Notes: generated from the sequence alone by a model not told the origin. A stretch of DNA of 64,000 bases from Streptomyces albus subsp. chlorinus (GCF_013302895.1 NZ_VJOK01000001.1:350769-414768); one strand, 5' to 3'; numbered from the stretch's first letter, positions 41,687-51,057 are shown. Numbers and translations: made by a program.

Positions 41687-41796
41687 GTCCCCGCAGAGCC
41701 GGTTCCCGAGTCGGCCGAGGTGCCGGCGGCGCTGTACGAGGCCACCGGCAACCGCTCGGTGCCGCGCACCACGCTCAGCCTCGTCCGCCTGCGCGC
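41687..41796 (+). pseudogene. Fragment of a carboxymuconolactone-decarboxylase-like gene
   Basis: About 37 codons read VPESAEVPAALYEATGNRSV, then PRTTLSLVRLRA. This is the AhpD/CMD-type segment that normally continues into a GQIxGCxxC active site. The frame breaks there and the cysteines are absent. Nothing downstream restores it. It lies between a terminator and the end of the 41920 gene. Confidence 0.45.
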
Positions 41797-41919
41797 GTGG
41801 CCCCACCATCGGACAGGTCAGCCTCTTCCCTTCCGCCGCACTCGTCGCCAAGCCGGTCCCGGGACGGTCGGTCGTTCACGGGCCCGTGGGCATGAGGTGG
41901 GCTGCGGATGACAGGCTGT

Positions 41920-42963
41920 TCAGTCCCAGAAGGTGAAGACCGGGTAGCCGCCTTTGCGGAGTCTCCAGTGCTTTCCCGCTCGCAGATGGGTGGTGACCGC
42001 GCGTTGCACGTTGGTGTGCGCGGGGAGGGTGAGGGCCGTTTCGAGGTCGTCGACGAGCCGGCCGTAGGCGTAGCAGAGGGCTTCCCGGTCCGCCTCGGTG
42101 AGGCCGTGCGCGTCCGGTTCCTGGGAGACGCCGGCGGGCTCCGTGCCCAGCCACGATCCCAGGTGGCCGGCGAACCGCACGAGGTCGTGGTCTTCCGGCA
42201 GGTAGTCGCGCAGGGCCGGGTCGTTGACCCAGCTGATGACCTCCACTCCGGCGGCGTCGAAGCCCCATCTGACGTCCCGCGCGAAGTCGGGGACGTGGCG
42301 GTGGAAGAACGCCACGAGTTCCTTCGCCCACCGCAGGTCGGGCACGGTCGTCAGCGGGCCCGCCTCACCGCGTACCCCGACGGCGATGCTGCGGGCGCCC
42401 TTGGGCACCGCGCAGTCCAGCTGCCCCATCCGGAAGGTGACCCCGCGGCAGACGTAGGTGAGGGGCACGAACGGGCCGCAGCCGCCCTCGCCGAAACTGC
42501 GGCGGTAACAGGCCAGCTGGTCCCCGAAGACGGCCAGGCTGTCCCGCGAGACGTCCTCGGGCAGGTCGATGCTCCGGTGGTAGGCGCGGGTGTGTTCCAT
42601 GGCGGCGAGGTACACGGCGGCGTGGAACCAGCGCGCCGTCCGGCCGTACTCGTGGAGCAGGGGTCCCAGCTGCAGTTCGTCGGCGCTGGTGCCCATGCCG
42701 GTGGTGAGGACGCGGACCGTGCGGTCCAGCAGCCAGCGCCAGGGCGAGCCGGGCGCGGTGAGTGCGGGCAGGGCGGCGGTGAGGTCGGCGCGGTCCTCGT
42801 CACGCACGCCCAACTGGTCCAGCAGGGCGACCAGTTCGTCGCCCTCGGGTATGGCCGGCGGGGGAAAGGGGCCCTCGATGAGTTCCAGGGCCTCCGTCCA
42901 GCTCCGGCAGTCCTCGCCGAGGCTGAGCGCGCCACGCAGATCATCGGCGTGCCATGTCGTCAT
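41920..42963 (-). CDS. Acyltransferase-domain (GNAT-like, DUF5596) protein
   Basis: The 347-residue product matches the actinobacterial two-domain acyltransferase-like family. The N-terminal helical domain includes RSWTEALELIEGPFPPP, and the C-terminal GNAT-like domain includes CGPFVPLTYVCRGVTFRMGQ. The rest (WAKELVAFFHRHVPDFARDV, then FAGHLGSWLGTE) is family-typical. GAGGAG lies eight bases before the ATG. It diverges from the RiPP operon across 333 bp. A role as an acyl-transferring tailoring or self-protection enzyme is possible but not shown. Confidence 0.65.
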   Translation of the reverse strand: MTTWHADDLRGALSLGEDCRSWTEALELIEGPFPPPAIPEGDELVALLDQLGVRDEDRADLTAALPALTAPGSPWRWLLDRTVRVLTTGMGTSADELQLGPLLHEYGRTARWFHAAVYLAAMEHTRAYHRSIDLPEDVSRDSLAVFGDQLACYRRSFGEGGCGPFVPLTYVCRGVTFRMGQLDCAVPKGARSIAVGVRGEAGPLTTVPDLRWAKELVAFFHRHVPDFARDVRWGFDAAGVEVISWVNDPALRDYLPEDHDLVRFAGHLGSWLGTEPAGVSQEPDAHGLTEADREALCYAYGRLVDDLETALTLPAHTNVQRAVTTHLRAGKHWRLRKGGYPVFTFWD

Positions 42964-43296
42964 GGTCGGTGCTCCTCGGTGCTCCTCGGTGAGACGGCTT
43001 CGGGCCCTGGGTCGATGGCCTGATACGCACCCTAGAGGACGGCCACGGAGAGGGTGGGGCGGGCTCCGGACGGCACCGGTGGGCGCCCGGACGCCAGGTT
43101 CCGCCCCTCCGGCCCTGGCCCCGAGGGGCTTCCCGCAGCTGCGCATCCAGGCACTGACGGGGTGTCAACTAGCTGCACACATAAGGAGATCACACTCCCT
43201 AGTGAACTCACGTTCGAGTCAGTACGCTTCAGCAAGTCGCCGTGGCCGATCGTCACGGCGGCACTCCCTCGTCCATTCACGTGGAAAGGAAACCCA
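42964..43296. promoter_or_regulatory. Divergent promoter region of the RiPP precursor
   Basis: The stretch 43155-43260 is clearly less GC-rich than its surroundings. It holds an imperfect 19-bp inverted repeat with outer arms GTGT and ACAC (43160-43178). An AAGGAG at 43181-43186 precedes a GTG that opens no plausible protein. The exact promoter cannot be fixed by eye. Confidence 0.4.
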
Positions 43297-43533
43297 GTGC
43301 CTGAACACGCAGGGCATCTTGTCCGAAAGGCAGCCCTCGCGGCTGCCGCGGTCGCGGCCGCTTCCGCCTTCACCGCCGGGACGGCCGGCAGCGCCGCAGC
43401 CGCCGAGCCGACCTCCGCCCAGCTCACCGAGGCGGCGTCGGCCGCCCAGCCGGACAGCGCTCTCGGGGCCGTCCTGAACCAGGTGACCGCCGAGGACGGG
43501 GAAGTCGGCTCCCTGGGGCTGTTCAACAGGTGA
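43297..43533 (+). CDS. Candidate RiPP precursor ending in Phe-Asn-Arg
   Basis: The 78-residue product starts at GTG with GGAAAGGA six bases upstream. Residues 9-37 look like an export signal (HLVRKAALAAAAVAAASAFT, then an Ala-rich cleavage region AGSAAAAEP). A short acidic/hydrophobic segment (PTSAQLTEAASAAQ, DSALGAVLNQVTAEDGE) leads to the C terminus GSLGLFNR. It lies directly before an FxsB-family radical SAM gene, the hallmark of a modified-peptide operon. FxsB substrates usually end FxSxx; here the aromatic residue is third from the end. The expected product is a three-residue cyclophane at F-N-R, which is inference. Confidence 0.7.
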   Translation: MPEHAGHLVRKAALAAAAVAAASAFTAGTAGSAAAAEPTSAQLTEAASAAQPDSALGAVLNQVTAEDGEVGSLGLFNR

Positions 43534-43540
43534 CGAGCCC

Positions 43541-43577
43541 GGGCCGTTCCACGGACGGCTCGTCCGTGGAACGGCCC
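43541..43577 (+). terminator. Attenuator hairpin between precursor and maturase
   Basis: GGGCCGTTCCACGGA (43541-43555) and TCCGTGGAACGGCCC (43563-43577) form a perfect 15-bp stem with a seven-base loop, eight bases after the precursor stop. No T-run follows, so partial termination or mRNA stabilisation is expected, giving more precursor than enzyme. Confidence 0.75.
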
Positions 43578-43618
43578 ACCGGGACGACATACTTGCCGAG
43601 ATCCGGAGGAATCGTTTC

Positions 43619-44878
43619 GTGACCGAGCTGCCGATCGTGCAGGTGAACGAGCGGACTGCCGAGTGGCCCACCCAGGAGGTCACCGATCAGGCGCTCGCGG
43701 ATCCGGCCTGGCGCCCGCTGCCCTTCGTGGAGTTCGCCCTCAAGTTCCACGGCCGGTGCAACCTGGCCTGCGACTACTGCTACATGTACGAGATGGCCGA
43801 CCAGAGCTGGCGTGACAAGCCGATGGCCATGTCCCGGCAGGTGATCGACCAGTTCGCCTTCCGGCTCGGAGAACATCTGCGGGCCCACGCGGGCGAGGTC
43901 CGCGGAGCGTCGGTGCGGATGCACGGCGGCGAGGCGCTGCTCGCCGGTGCGGACCGGTTCGCCTACGCGGCCCGGGCACTGCGTGCGGCCGCGCCGCCCG
44001 AGGCCGAGCTGCGGCTCGTCACCACGACCAACGGCATACTCCTCGACGACGAGGAGCTGCTGGAGGTGCTCCGCGAGCACCGCATCGGCGTCACGGTCAG
44101 CCTCGACGGGGACCAGGAGGGACAGGACCGGCACCGCCGGTACGCCAACGGCCGGGGCAGCTACGACCGGGTGATGCGCGGCATCGAAGCGCTGAACCGG
44201 CCCGCCTACCGCGAGCTGTTCGACATCGTGCTGTGCACCATCGATCTGGAGAACGACCCGCTGGCCACCTACCGGGCGCTGGCCGATACGGGGGCGCCCG
44301 CCGTGGACTTCCTCCTGCCGCTCGGCAACTGGACGTCACCGCCGCCGGGATGGACCGGCCGGGACGGAGGCACCGCCTACGCCGACTGGCTCATCCCCGT
44401 CTTCGACCACTGGTACGGCACAGTCCCGGTCCCGACCGGTGTCCGGCTCTTCGAGAGCGTCATGGCGATGACGCTCGGCGGGCACAGCCGGGTCGAGGCG
44501 GTGGGGCTCGCCCCGTTCCAGCTGCTCGTCATCGAGAGCGACGGCACCATCGAACTCGGCGACGCGCTCAAGTCCGCCTACGCGGGCGCTCCGTTCACCG
44601 GCCTGAACGTCTTCCGCAACTCACTGGACGAGGCCCGCCTCCTCCCGGGCGTGGTCGCCCGGCAGCGCGGCGTGGCCGCCCTGTCGCCGGCCTGTACCGG
44701 CTGCTCGGTCCGGGACATCTGCGGGGCCGGCGAGTACAGCACCCGCTACCGCGCCGGCACGGGCTTCCTCAATCCCTCCGTCTACTGCGCCGACCTGACC
44801 AAGCTGATCTGCCACATCCGCGACCGGGTGCTCACCGACGTGGCACGGCTGAGGGAGCACGGCGCGACGGCCGGCTGA
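43619..44878 (+). CDS. FxsB-family radical SAM/SPASM peptide maturase
   Basis: The 419-residue product starts at GTG behind GGAGGA. The radical SAM cluster motif is CNLACDYC (Cys47, 51, 54). FxsB-type context includes PFVEFALKFHGRC, MYEMADQSWRDKPM, VRMHGGEALLAGADRF and FLLPLGNWTSPPP. A SPASM region near the C terminus (CTGCSVRDICGAGEYSTRY, then PSVYCADLTKLICHI) holds auxiliary iron-sulfur clusters. Related FxsB enzymes join an aromatic ring carbon to a nearby residue's beta-carbon, making strained cyclophanes. It is cytoplasmic, acting on the 43297 precursor, and lacks the long C-terminal extension found in some FxsB proteins. Confidence 0.88.
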   Translation: MTELPIVQVNERTAEWPTQEVTDQALADPAWRPLPFVEFALKFHGRCNLACDYCYMYEMADQSWRDKPMAMSRQVIDQFAFRLGEHLRAHAGEVRGASVRMHGGEALLAGADRFAYAARALRAAAPPEAELRLVTTTNGILLDDEELLEVLREHRIGVTVSLDGDQEGQDRHRRYANGRGSYDRVMRGIEALNRPAYRELFDIVLCTIDLENDPLATYRALADTGAPAVDFLLPLGNWTSPPPGWTGRDGGTAYADWLIPVFDHWYGTVPVPTGVRLFESVMAMTLGGHSRVEAVGLAPFQLLVIESDGTIELGDALKSAYAGAPFTGLNVFRNSLDEARLLPGVVARQRGVAALSPACTGCSVRDICGAGEYSTRYRAGTGFLNPSVYCADLTKLICHIRDRVLTDVARLREHGATAG

Positions 44879-45170
44879 CCCACGGTTCCGGTCGGTCGGC
44901 GGGCAGGCGGACGGACGGCTGGGACGCGCGGCCTTGGGACCGCCCTCGGCGGGCCGCGACCGGCGGCGCCCGTATGGGCTCCTCGCCTGACCCGTGACTC
45001 GCAGGGGCCAGGCGTTCCGCGCGGTCCCGGCGCCGTCCCCATCGGGGTGACAGTCGGCACCCTGTGGAGTGGCGGCGCCGCCGCCGGTGCCGCCACTCCC
45101 GGGTCGGTGGGGACCTTCCCCGGGTACGCGCCCTCAGCCGGGTGAGTTACCCCGCGAGCAAGGAGATCCC

Positions 45171-45755
45171 ATGCGTGACGCGCGGCACGACCGTGAGGCC
45201 GCCGCCGGGCTGCCGCCCGGCGATGTCATCGGCGTACTGCTGGCCCAGCACTCCCGGATCCGGGAACTGTTCGACGCGGTACGCGACGGCCCCGCCGACC
45301 GGCGCGAGGAGAGGTTCCTGGAGCTGCGTGTCCTGCTGGCGGTGCATGAGACCGCGGAGGAGATGATCGTCCGCCCCGTGGTCAGGAAGATCGGCGGTGA
45401 GCGGCAGGCCGCCGCCCGCGACAAGGAGGAGAAGGAGGCCGCCAGGGCCCTGGCCGGCCTGGAGAAGCTCGACTTCGGCAGCGCACGCTTCACCGCCGCC
45501 TTCACCGACTTCGAGCGGGCGGTCCACGAGCACGCCGACCTGGAGGAGCGCGAGGAGTTCCCCTCCCTGCTCCGTCTGTGCACCCCGGAGGAGCTGGTCA
45601 GGATGGGGGCACGCCTCCTCGCCGTGGAGAAGGCCGCCCCCACCCGCCCGCACCCCTCCACCACCGGTTCGGCGGCCGCGCAGTGGGCCCTGGGTCCCTT
45701 CGCCGCGCTCCTCGACCGCGTCCGCGACGCGATCGGTTCCGCCTCCCGCCACTAA
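45171..45755 (+). CDS. Hemerythrin-domain protein
   Basis: The 194-residue product has a four-helix HHE-type hemerythrin-like domain: GVLLAQHSRIRELFDAVRDG (first His helix), LLAVHETAEEMIVRPVV (HxxxE) and VHEHADLEEREEFPSLL. The Lys/Glu-rich middle separates the helix pairs. Such proteins bind a di-iron centre and handle oxygen, NO or peroxide. AAGGAG precedes the ATG at 45171. It is not overlapped by any neighbour and is probably monocistronic. Confidence 0.88.
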   Translation: MRDARHDREAAAGLPPGDVIGVLLAQHSRIRELFDAVRDGPADRREERFLELRVLLAVHETAEEMIVRPVVRKIGGERQAAARDKEEKEAARALAGLEKLDFGSARFTAAFTDFERAVHEHADLEEREEFPSLLRLCTPEELVRMGARLLAVEKAAPTRPHPSTTGSAAAQWALGPFAALLDRVRDAIGSASRH

Positions 45756-46283
45756 ACGCCGTCCCCTTCCGGCGGCAGGAGCGAGGGACCGCCCGGCAGC
45801 CCTCTCCGCGTCCGGGCGGCTGCCGCGGCGGCCTTGTGCGCGAGCGCCGCACGGCGGCGGTGTGTCCGGCGGGAAGGGAACGAGGGCACGGTGGTGCAGG
45901 TGAGTCGTCGCCGTGGGCGGCGAGGGCATGCCGGAGCAGGGCGGCGGCGAGCGCACGCCGAGCAGGGTGGCGGCGAGGGCACGGCGCACCCCTCGCGTCT
46001 CATGGTGCTCCTCTCCGAGCGCCCGCGCCCAGCCGCCCGCGGCCTGCTCGAACAGTTGGACGGCCTCCTCCCGCCGCTCCCGCTCCTCCCCCGGCAGGCA
46101 GGCGGCGGCGAGGCCGTTGCGGACCGACAGGTCAGGAATCGAGAAGCAGACCGCGCCGGGGCCCGGCTAGCGTGACGCCATGGACCTCACCCCGCACACC
46201 AGGTGGAAGGCCTGCGAGGCACCGGGGTCCTGGCAGGGGAGGACACTCCGCGGCCGCACCGGCCCACGACAGAGGGAGACACG
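45756..46283 (-). pseudogene. Stretch with a tetratricopeptide-repeat fragment
   Basis: On the minus strand from about 46140 to 45945 the frame reads LSVRNGLAAACLPGEERERR, then EEAVQLFEQAAGGWARALGE and RRALAATLLG. This is the TPR unit seen at the C terminus of Streptomyces NB-ARC/TPR regulators. It has no start, no upstream repeats and no proper end, so it is a fragment. Nothing else in the stretch is supported. Confidence 0.45.
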
Positions 46284-48719
46284 ATGAGCACGGCTGCCCA
46301 GCGGACGGGCGCGCACACGCCGGACCCCGCCGACAGCCACGGTCTGATCCGCGTGCACGGCGCACGCGAGAACAACCTCAAGGACATCAGCGTCGAGATC
46401 CCGAAGCGCCGCCTGACGGTGTTCACCGGCGTCTCCGGCTCGGGCAAGAGCTCCCTGGTGTTCGACACGATCGCCGCCGAGTCGCAGCGGATGAGCAATG
46501 AGACCTACAGCGCCTTCGTGCAGGGTTTCATGCCGACGCCGTCCCGGCCCGAGGCCGATGTGCTCGAAGGGCTGACGACCGCGATCATCGTCGACCAGCA
46601 GCGGATGGGCGCCGACCCCCGCTCCACGGTCGGTACCGTCACCGACGCCAACGCGATGCTGCGCATCCTCTTCAGCCGGCTGGGGCAGCCGCACATCGGC
46701 CCGCCCAGCGCGTACTCCTTCAACACCGCCTCGGTGCGGGCGAGCGGTGCGATCACCGTCGAGCGCGGCAACAGGAAGGCGGTCAAGGCGACCTACGCGC
46801 GCACCGGCGGCATGTGCACGAGATGCGAGGGCCGTGGCAGCGTCTCCGACATCGACCTCAGCCAGCTCTACGACGAGAACAAGTCGCTGGCCGAGGGCGC
46901 GTTCACCATTCCGGGCTGGAAGTCCGACAGCTTCTTCACCGTCCGGGTCTACGCCGAGTCGGGGTTCCTCGACCCGCTCAAGCCGATCCGCGAGTTCACC
47001 GAGAAGGAGATGCGCGACTTCCTGTACCGGGAACCGACCAAGGTGAAGGTCGAGGGGGTGAACCTCACCTACGAGGGGCTGATCCCCAAGATCCACAAGT
47101 CGTTCCTGTCCAAGGACAAGGAGGCACTGCAGCCGCACATCCGGGCGTTCGTGGAGCGGGCGGTCACTTTCACCACCTGTCCCGAGTGCGAGGGCACCCG
47201 GCTCAGCGAGGCGGCCCGGTCGTCGAAGATCGACGGGGTCAGCATCGCCGACGCCTGCGCGAGGGAGATCAGGGACCTGGCCGAGTGGGTCCGCGGGCTC
47301 CAGGAATCCTCGCGGGGCTCGTCGAGCAAGGAGTACGCCAGGGTGGCACCGCTGCTCACCGCGCTGCGGCAGACCTTCGACTCGTTCGAGGAGATCGGGC
47401 TGGGATACCTCTCGCTCGACCGGCCCTCGGGGACGCTGTCGGGCGGCGAGGCGCAGCGCGTCAAGATGGTCCGCCACCTCGGCTCCTCCCTCACCGACAC
47501 CACCTACGTCTTCGACGAGCCCACCACGGGCCTGCACCCCCACGACATCCAGCGGATGAACAACCTGCTGCTGCGGCTGCGGGACAAGGGCAACACGGTG
47601 CTCGTCGTGGAGCACGAGCCGGAGACCATCGCGATCGCCGACCACGTCGTCGACCTCGGCCCCGGGGCGGGTGCGGCGGGCGGCACCGTCTGCTTCGAGG
47701 GCAGCGTCGAGAAGCTGCGGTCCAGCGGTACCGTCACCGGCCGTCATCTCGACGACCGGACCGCCCTCAAGGAGACGGTACGCAGGCCCACCGGCGCGCT
47801 GGAGATCCGCGGCGCGTCGGCGCACAACCTGCGGGACGTGGACGTGGACATCCCGCTCGGCGTGCTCGTCGTCGTCACCGGGGTCGCGGGCTCCGGCAAG
47901 AGTTCGCTCGTGCACGGGTCGGTGCCGAAGCAGGCGGAGGCGGCCGGTGCGGGCGTGGTGGCGGTCGACCAGAGCCCCATCCGCGGCTCACGGCGCAGCA
48001 ACCCGGCCACCTACACCGGTCTGCTCGACCCGATCCGCAAGGCGTTCGCCAAGGCCAACGGCGTCAAGCCGGGGCTCTTCAGCCCCAACTCGGAGGGTGC
48101 CTGCCCCACCTGCGGCGGCGCCGGCGTCCTCTACACCGATCTGGCGATGATGGCCGGTACCGCCACCCTCTGCGAGGACTGCGAGGGGAAGCGGTTCCAG
48201 GCGTCGGTGCTGGAACACCGCCTCGACGGCCGGGACATCAGCGAGGTGCTCGCCATGCCGGTGACGGAGGCCCTGGAGTTCTTCGGCGCGGGCGAGGCCC
48301 GCTCGCCCGCCGCGCACCGCGTCCTGGGGAGGCTCGCCGACGTCGGGCTCGGCTACCTCACCCTCGGCCAGCCGCTCACCACGCTGTCCGGCGGCGAGCG
48401 GCAGCGGCTCAAGCTGGCCGGGCACATGGGGGAGAAGGGCGGCGTCTACCTCCTCGACGAGCCGACCACCGGCCTCCACCTCGCCGACGTCCAGCAGTTG
48501 CTGGGTCTGCTGGACCGGCTCGTCGACTCCGGCACGTCGGTCATCGTGGTCGAGCACCACCAGGCCGTCATGGCGCACGCGGACTGGATCATCGACCTGG
48601 GACCCGGCGCCGGCCACGACGGCGGCCGCGTGGTCTTCGAGGGCACCCCCGCCGACCTCGTCGCCGCCCCCTCGACCCTCACCGGTGAACACCTCGCGGC
48701 CTACGTCGGCGCCCGCTGA
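46284..48719 (+). CDS. UvrA-like double ATPase (DrrC/UvrA2 type)
   Basis: The 811-residue product is shorter than housekeeping UvrA (about 950). It has two ABC halves: Walker [10 protein letters not shown] (about 49-57) and GVAGSGKSS, signature motifs [11 protein letters not shown] and [11 protein letters not shown], and DEPTTGL twice. Zinc-finger-like cysteines appear in MCTRCEGRG and CPTCGGAG, then CEDCEG. The insert that contacts UvrB is reduced. Daunorubicin producers carry such a protein, DrrC, which protects DNA from intercalating drugs. A self-resistance or DNA-damage role is likely. AGAGGGAG precedes the ATG. Confidence 0.87.
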   Translation: MSTAAQRTGAHTPDPADSHGLIRVHGARENNLKDISVEIPKRRLTVFTGVSGSGKSSLVFDTIAAESQRMSNETYSAFVQGFMPTPSRPEADVLEGLTTAIIVDQQRMGADPRSTVGTVTDANAMLRILFSRLGQPHIGPPSAYSFNTASVRASGAITVERGNRKAVKATYARTGGMCTRCEGRGSVSDIDLSQLYDENKSLAEGAFTIPGWKSDSFFTVRVYAESGFLDPLKPIREFTEKEMRDFLYREPTKVKVEGVNLTYEGLIPKIHKSFLSKDKEALQPHIRAFVERAVTFTTCPECEGTRLSEAARSSKIDGVSIADACAREIRDLAEWVRGLQESSRGSSSKEYARVAPLLTALRQTFDSFEEIGLGYLSLDRPSGTLSGGEAQRVKMVRHLGSSLTDTTYVFDEPTTGLHPHDIQRMNNLLLRLRDKGNTVLVVEHEPETIAIADHVVDLGPGAGAAGGTVCFEGSVEKLRSSGTVTGRHLDDRTALKETVRRPTGALEIRGASAHNLRDVDVDIPLGVLVVVTGVAGSGKSSLVHGSVPKQAEAAGAGVVAVDQSPIRGSRRSNPATYTGLLDPIRKAFAKANGVKPGLFSPNSEGACPTCGGAGVLYTDLAMMAGTATLCEDCEGKRFQASVLEHRLDGRDISEVLAMPVTEALEFFGAGEARSPAAHRVLGRLADVGLGYLTLGQPLTTLSGGERQRLKLAGHMGEKGGVYLLDEPTTGLHLADVQQLLGLLDRLVDSGTSVIVVEHHQAVMAHADWIIDLGPGAGHDGGRVVFEGTPADLVAAPSTLTGEHLAAYVGAR

Positions 48720-48856
48720 CCGGCACGGTCCTGTCGGAGGTCTTGTCGGGGGTCTTGTCGGGGACGGGGACGGGGACGCCGGTGCACAGCCGCCTCGTGG
48801 GCCGGGCCGCGCGCCGCGTGCGCACTTCCACCGACCCGGCGGCCGGCGCTTCCCGT

Positions 48857-49921
48857 TCAGGCCCGCAGCGCTCCCAGGTGCGCCGTGCGGACCTCGGCCG
48901 TCTGGCCCTGGACGACGAGGAAGAGGCCCTCACGGGCGAGGCGCTGGGCCGGGCTGGAGAGGCCGAAGGCGCGTCCGCCGCCGGCGACGAGCGCGGCCGT
49001 GGTGGCGGCCCGCATCAGGTCGTAGGCGCGGGTCTTGACCGCGAGCCTGTCGTCCAGGCGTTCGGCGGGTGGGACCTCGTCGACGAGGGCGTAGGCGTCG
49101 CGGCGGGCCGCGTCGAGGCGGGTGCGCAGGATGTCCGCGGTCTCCTTCGCCTCTCCGTCGCCGGAGGCGTCCAGGAGGTCGAGGGCGGCACGGGCCACGC
49201 CGAAGACGGCGGGGTTGGTGTTGGTGTTCTTGGGGCGGTCCTCCTCCGCCCAGCGCTCGTACGGGGTGCGCAGGGCCACCGCCTCGTCGGGCAGGACCAG
49301 GCCGTCGAGCAGCAGGCCGACCGTGCGCGAACCGGTGAGCGCGGCGAGCTGGAGCGGCGTCGTCGGGGCGAGGCCCGGCTGCTCGCGGGCCTCGGCGACG
49401 GCGAAGACGACCTCGCCGTCCTGGGTGGCACCGCCCAGCAGGAACAGGTCGTTGAGCCCCCATCCGGTGTACCAGGGCACGCGGCCGTCGAAGCGCCAGC
49501 CGCCCGGCACGCGGGTCGCCCGCACCGGCAGCCTGGGGTGGGCGCGCAGGTGGGAGAAGGCGATCCCGGCGAGCCGGGTGCCCTCGCCCAGCGGGCGCAG
49601 CCAGCGTTCCCGGGCCGCCTCGGCCTCCGTACCGCCCGCGGCGAGCGTGCGCACGGGCGTGTGGTGCTGGGCCTGGACGAAGAACGTCGAGCAGCAGGCG
49701 CCCGCCAGGATCTCGGCGATCTCCCGGCCGACCGCCGCCGGAGCCTCCGCGCCGCCGTAGGCCGCCGGTGCGTTGACGCCCAGTACACCCGATGCCTTGA
49801 CGGCCGCGACGGCCTCGGGGGTGACTCCTTCGCGGTCGTGCGTCTCGGCGGCGGGGGCGAGGACGTCGTGGGCCAGGCGGCGGGCGGCCTCGACGAGGGG
49901 GTGGTCGGGGGTCGCGGTCAT
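48857..49921 (-). CDS. Acyl-CoA dehydrogenase-family flavoprotein
   Basis: The 354-residue last gene of a five-gene operon shows the ACAD/DszC-like fold: an N-terminal helical domain (LVEAARRLAHDVLAPAAETHD, then GVLGVNAPAAYGG), a middle beta domain (AGIAFSHLRAH, then GWRFDGRVPWYTGWG), and a C-terminal helix bundle ending FGLSSPAQRLAREGLFLVVQ. It has the look of FMN-dependent desulfurising or N-oxygenating members rather than fatty-acid enzymes, and lacks an obvious catalytic Glu. Its ATG overlaps the previous stop (ATGA). Confidence 0.78.
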   Translation of the reverse strand: MTATPDHPLVEAARRLAHDVLAPAAETHDREGVTPEAVAAVKASGVLGVNAPAAYGGAEAPAAVGREIAEILAGACCSTFFVQAQHHTPVRTLAAGGTEAEAARERWLRPLGEGTRLAGIAFSHLRAHPRLPVRATRVPGGWRFDGRVPWYTGWGLNDLFLLGGATQDGEVVFAVAEAREQPGLAPTTPLQLAALTGSRTVGLLLDGLVLPDEAVALRTPYERWAEEDRPKNTNTNPAVFGVARAALDLLDASGDGEAKETADILRTRLDAARRDAYALVDEVPPAERLDDRLAVKTRAYDLMRAATTAALVAGGGRAFGLSSPAQRLAREGLFLVVQGQTAEVRTAHLGALRA

Positions 49922-51057
49922 GCTGTGGGCTCCTTGGGGTGCGAGGAGTGCGAGGAGGAGGACGGGGAGGAGGGGGACGAGGGGCTGGAGGGGAGCGGAC
50001 GGGGTTCGCCCAGGGTGAGCATCAGGCGGTTGGCCCAGGCGAAGACGGCGACGACGTGGATCAGGTCCAGGATCTCCGTGTCGTCCAGTCCCGCGTCCCT
50101 CCGCAGCGCCGTCAGGTCGAGCGGCTGGTTGGGCTCGCGGGTGAGGCGTACCGCGAGGTCGGTGACCGCGCGGCGACGGGCCGTCCCCATGTCCGCCGTC
50201 ACACCCTCGCGCAGCAGTGCCTCGGCCGGTGCGGCGTCCTTGTTGAGCTGTGCGAAGCGCCGCGCGTGCACGGACGCGCAGTAGACGCAGCCGTTGACGC
50301 GGGAGACGGCGAGCGCGGCGATCTCCCTCTCGCGGCGGTCGAGCCCGCGCGGCGCGTACATGATCGCGTTGTAGAGCCGCGACCGTTCGCGCAGCGCCGT
50401 CACATCGTGCGCCAGCGCCAGATAGTACGGGGAGGTCTTCGCCGTCGGCAGAGACTCCTCCAGTACGGCGAGCTGTTCGGGCGTGGCGTGCTCCACGTCC
50501 ACGGTCTCCACCCACGCGTCCCACTCCAGCGCGTCGATGGTGAACGGGCGGCCCTCGCTCGCGGGCTCGTACGCGGGCGCCTCGCCGCCCTCGGCCGTCA
50601 GGCCGCCGAGTGCCCGCAGCCCGGCCGCGAGCCGCGACTGGTAGGTGACGAACGCGATGAGCTGCGAGGCCGTGACGATGTCGGGGGCGCTCCAGCCCGC
50701 CCGCTGCAGCGCCGCGATGTCCTTCGGGCCCGCCTTGGAGGGGGCGAGGACGAGGAGGTCGGCGTGGCGCCGCAACGCCGAAAAACGCGCGGACGGAGCC
50801 GGCGCCTGCGCCAGGCTCCGATAGTGCGCGGCCAGCGCCGAGGCGCCGTCCAGTTCGGCGGCGTACGCCGCGAGCGCCGCCCGCTCGGCGCGGCCGAGCC
50901 CACTGCCGCCGCCGTTTCCGGTCTCCGTTCCCGTTCCGGTGGTCGCGGTCGCGGACAGCAGCGCGTCGTGGGCGCCCTGGGTGTGGAGGTACGCCTTGTC
51001 GCGGTGGGTCCGCAGCGCGGCGGGCGTGCCCGCGACGGCGTCGATCACATCGGACAT
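49918..51057 (-). CDS. Fused CMD / alkylhydroperoxidase-domain protein
   Basis: The 379-residue product combines two AhpD-like halves. The first (AGWSAPDIVTASQLIAFVTY) resembles the CMD-domain Avi_7170 family. The second, with CVYCASVHARRF (CxxC and His), resembles the alkylhydroperoxidase-domain Avi_7169 family; the two are normally separate neighbours. It would reduce peroxides or act with the adjacent flavoprotein. The C terminus is a Ser/Pro repeat (SSPSSPSSP). The gene follows the permease by 52 bp and overlaps the dehydrogenase by four. Confidence 0.78.
   Translation of the reverse strand: MSDVIDAVAGTPAALRTHRDKAYLHTQGAHDALLSATATTGTGTETGNGGGSGLGRAERAALAAYAAELDGASALAAHYRSLAQAPAPSARFSALRRHADLLVLAPSKAGPKDIAALQRAGWSAPDIVTASQLIAFVTYQSRLAAGLRALGGLTAEGGEAPAYEPASEGRPFTIDALEWDAWVETVDVEHATPEQLAVLEESLPTAKTSPYYLALAHDVTALRERSRLYNAIMYAPRGLDRREREIAALAVSRVNGCVYCASVHARRFAQLNKDAAPAEALLREGVTADMGTARRRAVTDLAVRLTREPNQPLDLTALRRDAGLDDTEILDLIHVVAVFAWANRLMLTLGEPRPLPSSPSSPSSPSSSSHSSHPKEPTA

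Noticed and set aside
43181..43290. AAGGAG followed by GTG upstream of the precursor
   Set aside because: The resulting peptide is Ser/Arg-rich without codon bias; the start at 43297 fits better.
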